The notes under the pieces were generated by a model. The model saw only the letters and a list, made by a program, of their open reading frames with translations. It did not search any database and had not been told where the DNA came from. DNA of 64,000 nucleotides from JALEFZ01 sp039817415. Its GTDB lineage: Bacteria; Bacteroidota; Bacteroidia; J057. Below are positions 60,820 through 64,000 of this stretch, in pieces. How positions within the stretch are numbered: position 1 is the first letter of the stretch; the number at the start of each line of letters is the position of its first letter. Where the stretch lies: contig JBCBVV010000001.1 in NCBI GenBank assembly GCA_039817415.1, positions 124,001 to 188,000 of the forward strand. The letters are read 5' to 3'. The position numbers were made by a program, and so were the translations under genes.

Positions 60820-63800
60820 TTAATCCTTCAACAATTTTCGGGTAATGAGTTGGCCTTTGACTCTAATTTTTAGGAAGTATAAGCCTTCAGCCAAATTCCT
60901 AGCCGGTATTTCCTGTTCCATACTTGCCCCTTCAAATTGCCAGATGGATTTTCCTTGTAAGTCATACAACTTGATTTCCTCAATAGGATGGTCGGCATTC
61001 AATTGCCATGAATCCTGTGTAGGATTGGGAAAAATTTGAACCAGGGGAGAAATAGGGTTCTCTGAATTCATCCCCTCGACAATCTGCAGTTGGATGTCTT
61101 CCACCTCCCCAAAGTAGAATAGACCACAAGCTTGTGGAGCGGAATCTCTTCTCATGATTACACGCATTCTGGTACTACCAAGTACAGAATTTTGAGGAAT
61201 GGCCAATTGAGTTTCAATGGATGCAGACGGACTCAACAAGGTATCCAATAGCAATTCTGAAGCTTGAAAAACTGTATCCTGGTTGCTGTCTAGCCATATC
61301 CGCCAATATGCTTGTTGAGGGGTAACCACGCCAGGGTTCAGTTTGACCTCAACCTGATTGCCTCTTGGTAGGAAGAGGCTATTGGGTACAGCAAGGTTTC
61401 TCCCTTCTTCTTGGTAACCATTTGCCAAAACAAATGAACCAATTTCAAGAGAGTCAATCCATTCAATCCCTAAGCCTGCCGATGAAGCTTCACAATAAAC
61501 ATCCTCTTTGGGCAAAAGAGTAAGACAATAATCTTCCACTTCCCCATTTCCAAAACTCCCACATGCTTCTGGTACATCCATGAAATTGATCCCTGCCCAT
61601 CTCATGGCAATTCGCATCCGTGTATTTCCACTTAAAAAGGAGTCAGGAATATGAATACTCCCTTGTAAAGTATCACTTTTCGGATCAGGATCGAGCAGCA
61701 ATTCTCCCTCCTGAAATTCACCATCCTGGTTCCCATCAATCCAAATTCTCCATTTTTCTGTGAAGGAAAAGCTACCCCCGTAGCCAGGAAACAGGAAGGC
61801 CTCGTAGGTAGAATCAAGGAAAAGGGTAAAACTATTGGAGGTAAAGTCCCCATAGCCCCCATCTCGTCCACTTTGGTTTCCTATTCCACCGATGGAAATC
61901 GAATCTATCCATTCGAAGTTGACGTCATTCCCACTAGCGGTACAGTAAGCCAAGTCAGAGCAATTGCCACAACCAGCGGTTTGAAGGTTTAACCTTAAGG
62001 TATCAAAAGGTGATTTGCTACAAAGGCTCCACAATTCAATATCATAGCTGGTACACGGCAGGAGCATCCCCAAAAAGACTGAGGTATCAGATAGAGTAAG
62101 AGTCTGTACATTTGTACTTCCCGTTTCCTGATAAGTAAGCCGATACTGAGTGGCTGTCGCAACGGGATGCCAATTGAAGGCAATCACATCTTCTGTGGTG
62201 GAAAGGTTAAGAATCTCTGAAGGTGCTTCACAGCAACCCAAAGTTCTGAAATCTGGTCCCGCAATGGAAGATGCCCTTCCACCTGGACAAATCACCTGTA
62301 CTTCCCATTGGTATTCCTGGCAGGAAGCCAAACCCAATAAGAGGGTATCAGAACCCATAACTTCCAAGCTATCCATGGCAGCTGGCATCCCCTTGGGATA
62401 GTAAAATACTTTCACAAAAAGGCTGTCATAGTACTCTTGCCACCTCAGCTGCACACTTGAATCTGAAAGTGCGTTTGCTTGTAAACGAACAGCGGGAATG
62501 CAATCATCCGGAATCAATCCGCAAAGATCTTGTTGTTCTAAAAGAGCCTGATAAGCATTTAGACGACCAGAGGAGGTAACGAAACCATTGAGGGCGGCAA
62601 TGCTGTCTACGCTCTCCAAGAGGTTTCTACGTACGCCAAATCTTAGGGCTTGGCTAGGATTGTTGAGGTACTCAGCCATGAGGGGCGGGCAGAAATCAGC
62701 AAACATCAAGGCAAGGGTCCCACTTACCATGGGAGTAGCAAATGAAGTCCCGGAGGCAAAGGTGTATTGATTCCCAGGGGAGGTTGTTAGGATTCCCTCT
62801 CCAGGTGCTCCCATATCTACGGAGGTTGCTCCAACTCCTCCATCACTAGCTCGTTGATCAAAGGCATTGGTAGCTGTCACCACAATCAAAAAATCACTGG
62901 TGCAATTAGAGGGAACATCTCCAATAATGTCTACGTTTTGTCGTGCATTGGTAGTAGCAGCCACACTCATGATACCTGCCTCTCCTAGCCTATTGTACAT
63001 CTCACACCAAATCGGAACAGATTGGACATCTCCTCTGTCAATGCCAAAAGAAGAATTACTGACCACCACAAAAGCCCCCTTAGCTCCTCCCGTTTCTTCA
63101 TAGAGCATACGCTGATTTAAAACATAATCATAGGCTTTCACGACCGTTGCTTCATCCCGGGAAGATCCTCCTACTGCCATCACCTGCACATTCCATCCCA
63201 CACCGGCTACACCTATTCCATTGTCGGCAATACCACCTATAACACCAGCTACCTGTGTCCCATGGACCGCATTGGGCAGTAGGCCATTATCCGAATAGGC
63301 ATTCCAGCCATTCAGGTCATCTATGTATCCATTTTGATCGTCGTCTATGCCATTGAAAGGGATTTCTCCTCGATTGGTCCAGTAATTCAGGTCCTCATGG
63401 TTGATGAAAAAGCCATCGTCAATGACAGCCACCACCAGCGTATCCCCGAGACTCGTAAGCCCACCTTGGCTCAAATCCCATGCTTCAGGTGCATCAATAT
63501 CTGCATTGGTTGTTCCTCCTGTTTGACCTGTGTTATTTAATCCCCATTGACTTGCCCAATTGGGATCGTTTGGAAGGGTCGCCAAGCCTCCGCGGCTTTC
63601 AACAAAATGATTGAACTGCGCATAGCGAACACCTTGAAGCGATTCCATTTTTACCAAATCACGCTCTTGTATGTCTTCCTCACTTACCATCAAGTGGATG
63701 TTCATCCTCTCCGAAAGTGTTTCGCTCCACCTCACTCGAAGACCTGGGTTTGCAGCAAGCCATTTCTGCATGGGAACACCTTCATCCAGCATCATGATCA

Positions 63801-63897
63801 TCTGCCCTTTTTCATAAGCCTGGGCCCTCAAAAAATGGGGGCTGAATATCAAAAAGGCCATGCATAGTAGCACAGCTATTGTCTGAGTCAATCGCAT
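60820..63897 (-). CDS. Secreted subtilisin-like protease with GEVED domains and T9SS sorting domain
   Basis: A 1,025-residue exported protein with a signal peptide (about 1-26). A propeptide-like part with VRYAQFNHFVE (about 30-105) precedes an S8 peptidase domain (about 120-455) with the triad D160 (VVAVIDDGF), H212 (AVHGTQVAG) and S385 (SGTSFATPM). Then FN3-like modules (about 465-640), two GEVED domains (each ending in GEVEDYCL or GEVEDIQL) and a T9SS domain: QIFPNPTQDSWQLNAD to LAEGLYFLKIRVKGQLITRKLLKD. It probably digests proteins outside the cell. Confidence 0.95.
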   Translation of the reverse strand: MRLTQTIAVLLCMAFLIFSPHFLRAQAYEKGQMIMMLDEGVPMQKWLAANPGLRVRWSETLSERMNIHLMVSEEDIQERDLVKMESLQGVRYAQFNHFVESRGGLATLPNDPNWASQWGLNNTGQTGGTTNADIDAPEAWDLSQGGLTSLGDTLVVAVIDDGFFINHEDLNYWTNRGEIPFNGIDDDQNGYIDDLNGWNAYSDNGLLPNAVHGTQVAGVIGGIADNGIGVAGVGWNVQVMAVGGSSRDEATVVKAYDYVLNQRMLYEETGGAKGAFVVVSNSSFGIDRGDVQSVPIWCEMYNRLGEAGIMSVAATTNARQNVDIIGDVPSNCTSDFLIVVTATNAFDQRASDGGVGATSVDMGAPGEGILTTSPGNQYTFASGTSFATPMVSGTLALMFADFCPPLMAEYLNNPSQALRFGVRRNLLESVDSIAALNGFVTSSGRLNAYQALLEQQDLCGLIPDDCIPAVRLQANALSDSSVQLRWQEYYDSLFVKVFYYPKGMPAAMDSLEVMGSDTLLLGLASCQEYQWEVQVICPGGRASSIAGPDFRTLGCCEAPSEILNLSTTEDVIAFNWHPVATATQYRLTYQETGSTNVQTLTLSDTSVFLGMLLPCTSYDIELWSLCSKSPFDTLRLNLQTAGCGNCSDLAYCTASGNDVNFEWIDSISIGGIGNQSGRDGGYGDFTSNSFTLFLDSTYEAFLFPGYGGSFSFTEKWRIWIDGNQDGEFQEGELLLDPDPKSDTLQGSIHIPDSFLSGNTRMRIAMRWAGINFMDVPEACGSFGNGEVEDYCLTLLPKEDVYCEASSAGLGIEWIDSLEIGSFVLANGYQEEGRNLAVPNSLFLPRGNQVEVKLNPGVVTPQQAYWRIWLDSNQDTVFQASELLLDTLLSPSASIETQLAIPQNSVLGSTRMRVIMRRDSAPQACGLFYFGEVEDIQLQIVEGMNSENPISPLVQIFPNPTQDSWQLNADHPIEEIKLYDLQGKSIWQFEGASMEQEIPARNLAEGLYFLKIRVKGQLITRKLLKD

Positions 63898-63946
63898 AGA
63901 GGAAAACTAGCTTATTTAGGTGAAAGAAAACAGGTAAAAGTCCTTC

Positions 63947-64000
63947 TCAGGAATGGTCTGGCTTGTGTTCGTGTTGAGCACGTTCAAGGCGGTCATTGAT
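63947..64000 (-). CDS. Probable 3' end of a leftward gene (edge of window)
   Basis: The minus strand is open from the window edge to a TGA at 63949-63947, encoding 17 residues (INDRLERAQHEHKPDHS). Composition looks like a hydrophilic C-terminus, but so short a stretch could be chance. Confidence 0.3.
   Translation of the reverse strand: MNDRLERAQHEHKPDHS

Noticed and set aside
1..64000. tRNA, rRNA, IS element, prophage or integrative element
   Set aside because: No transposase, integrase, phage structural gene, terminal repeats, tRNA cloverleaf or rRNA segment was recognised in reading both strands.

Overview
The window reads as a chromosomal segment of a Bacteroidota bacterium, possibly of the Saprospirales/Cytophagales side; the genus cannot be fixed from the sequence alone. 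Evidence: type IX secretion (T9SS) C-terminal sorting domains on three exported proteins, Bacteroidota-type families (DUF3078, DUF3098, DUF3857, PorT-like barrels, GEVED domains), tandem LytS/LytTR signalling, few Shine-Dalgarno sequences, and several promoters of the Bacteroidota form TTG-N20/21-TAnnTTTG. No tRNA, rRNA, CRISPR array, insertion sequence or prophage was seen. Most of the region is ordinary chromosome, unusually rich in signal transduction.

Layout. 1-1.6 kb: end of cmk, then ispH. 1.8-4.6 kb: a response regulator, a three-PAS histidine kinase and the decayed remnant of a second response regulator. 4.7-10 kb: a small secreted protein, then an operon of two tandem TPR-LytS kinases and a LytTR regulator. 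10-13.8 kb: a leftward operon (small membrane protein, serC, DUF2809, DUF1015, PH-like membrane protein) behind a clear promoter. 13.8-15.8 kb: a cysteine-desulfurase-like PLP enzyme and a T9SS cargo. 16.3-22.1 kb: a leftward cluster of a beta-propeller hybrid-type sensor kinase, a REC-LytS kinase and a REC-cyclase. 22.4-28 kb: NTF2-like secreted protein, MscS channel, lipoprotein, ftsX-DUF3098-uppP and a beta-barrel protein. 28-32 kb: DUF3078 protein and nuoABCD. 32-38 kb: degenerate DinB-like protein, membrane-anchored HsdR-N nuclease-like protein, aroC, PP2C-Sel1 protein and a metallo-hydrolase pair. 38-46 kb: giant DUF3857/transglutaminase protein, FMN glutamate-synthase-like enzyme, DnaJ membrane protein and T9SS amidase. 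46-54.4 kb: leuS, an EAD11-like small protein, a ROF-like protein, a polytopic membrane protein, an aminotransferase, a GNAT and an orphan. 54.4-57.1 kb: an isolated 52-codon peptide gene, an ECF sigma factor and its probable trans-envelope partner. 57.1-60 kb: rpsP-rimM and an NAD-salvage operon (DUF423-pnuC-nadR-like). 60-64 kb: rhomboid protease, secreted subtilase and a gene fragment at the edge.

How genes work together. The signalling genes form three separate modules, each with an oddity: a kinase next to a dead response regulator; a LytS pair in which one copy has lost the ATP-binding Asn; and a sensor kinase next to two receiver proteins whose outputs are another kinase and a nucleotide cyclase. 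No complete new defence or mobile system was found. The best candidates for something undescribed are the 16.3-22.1 kb relay, the membrane-anchored nuclease, the 52-residue peptide between two terminators, and the stand-alone EAD11-like protein.
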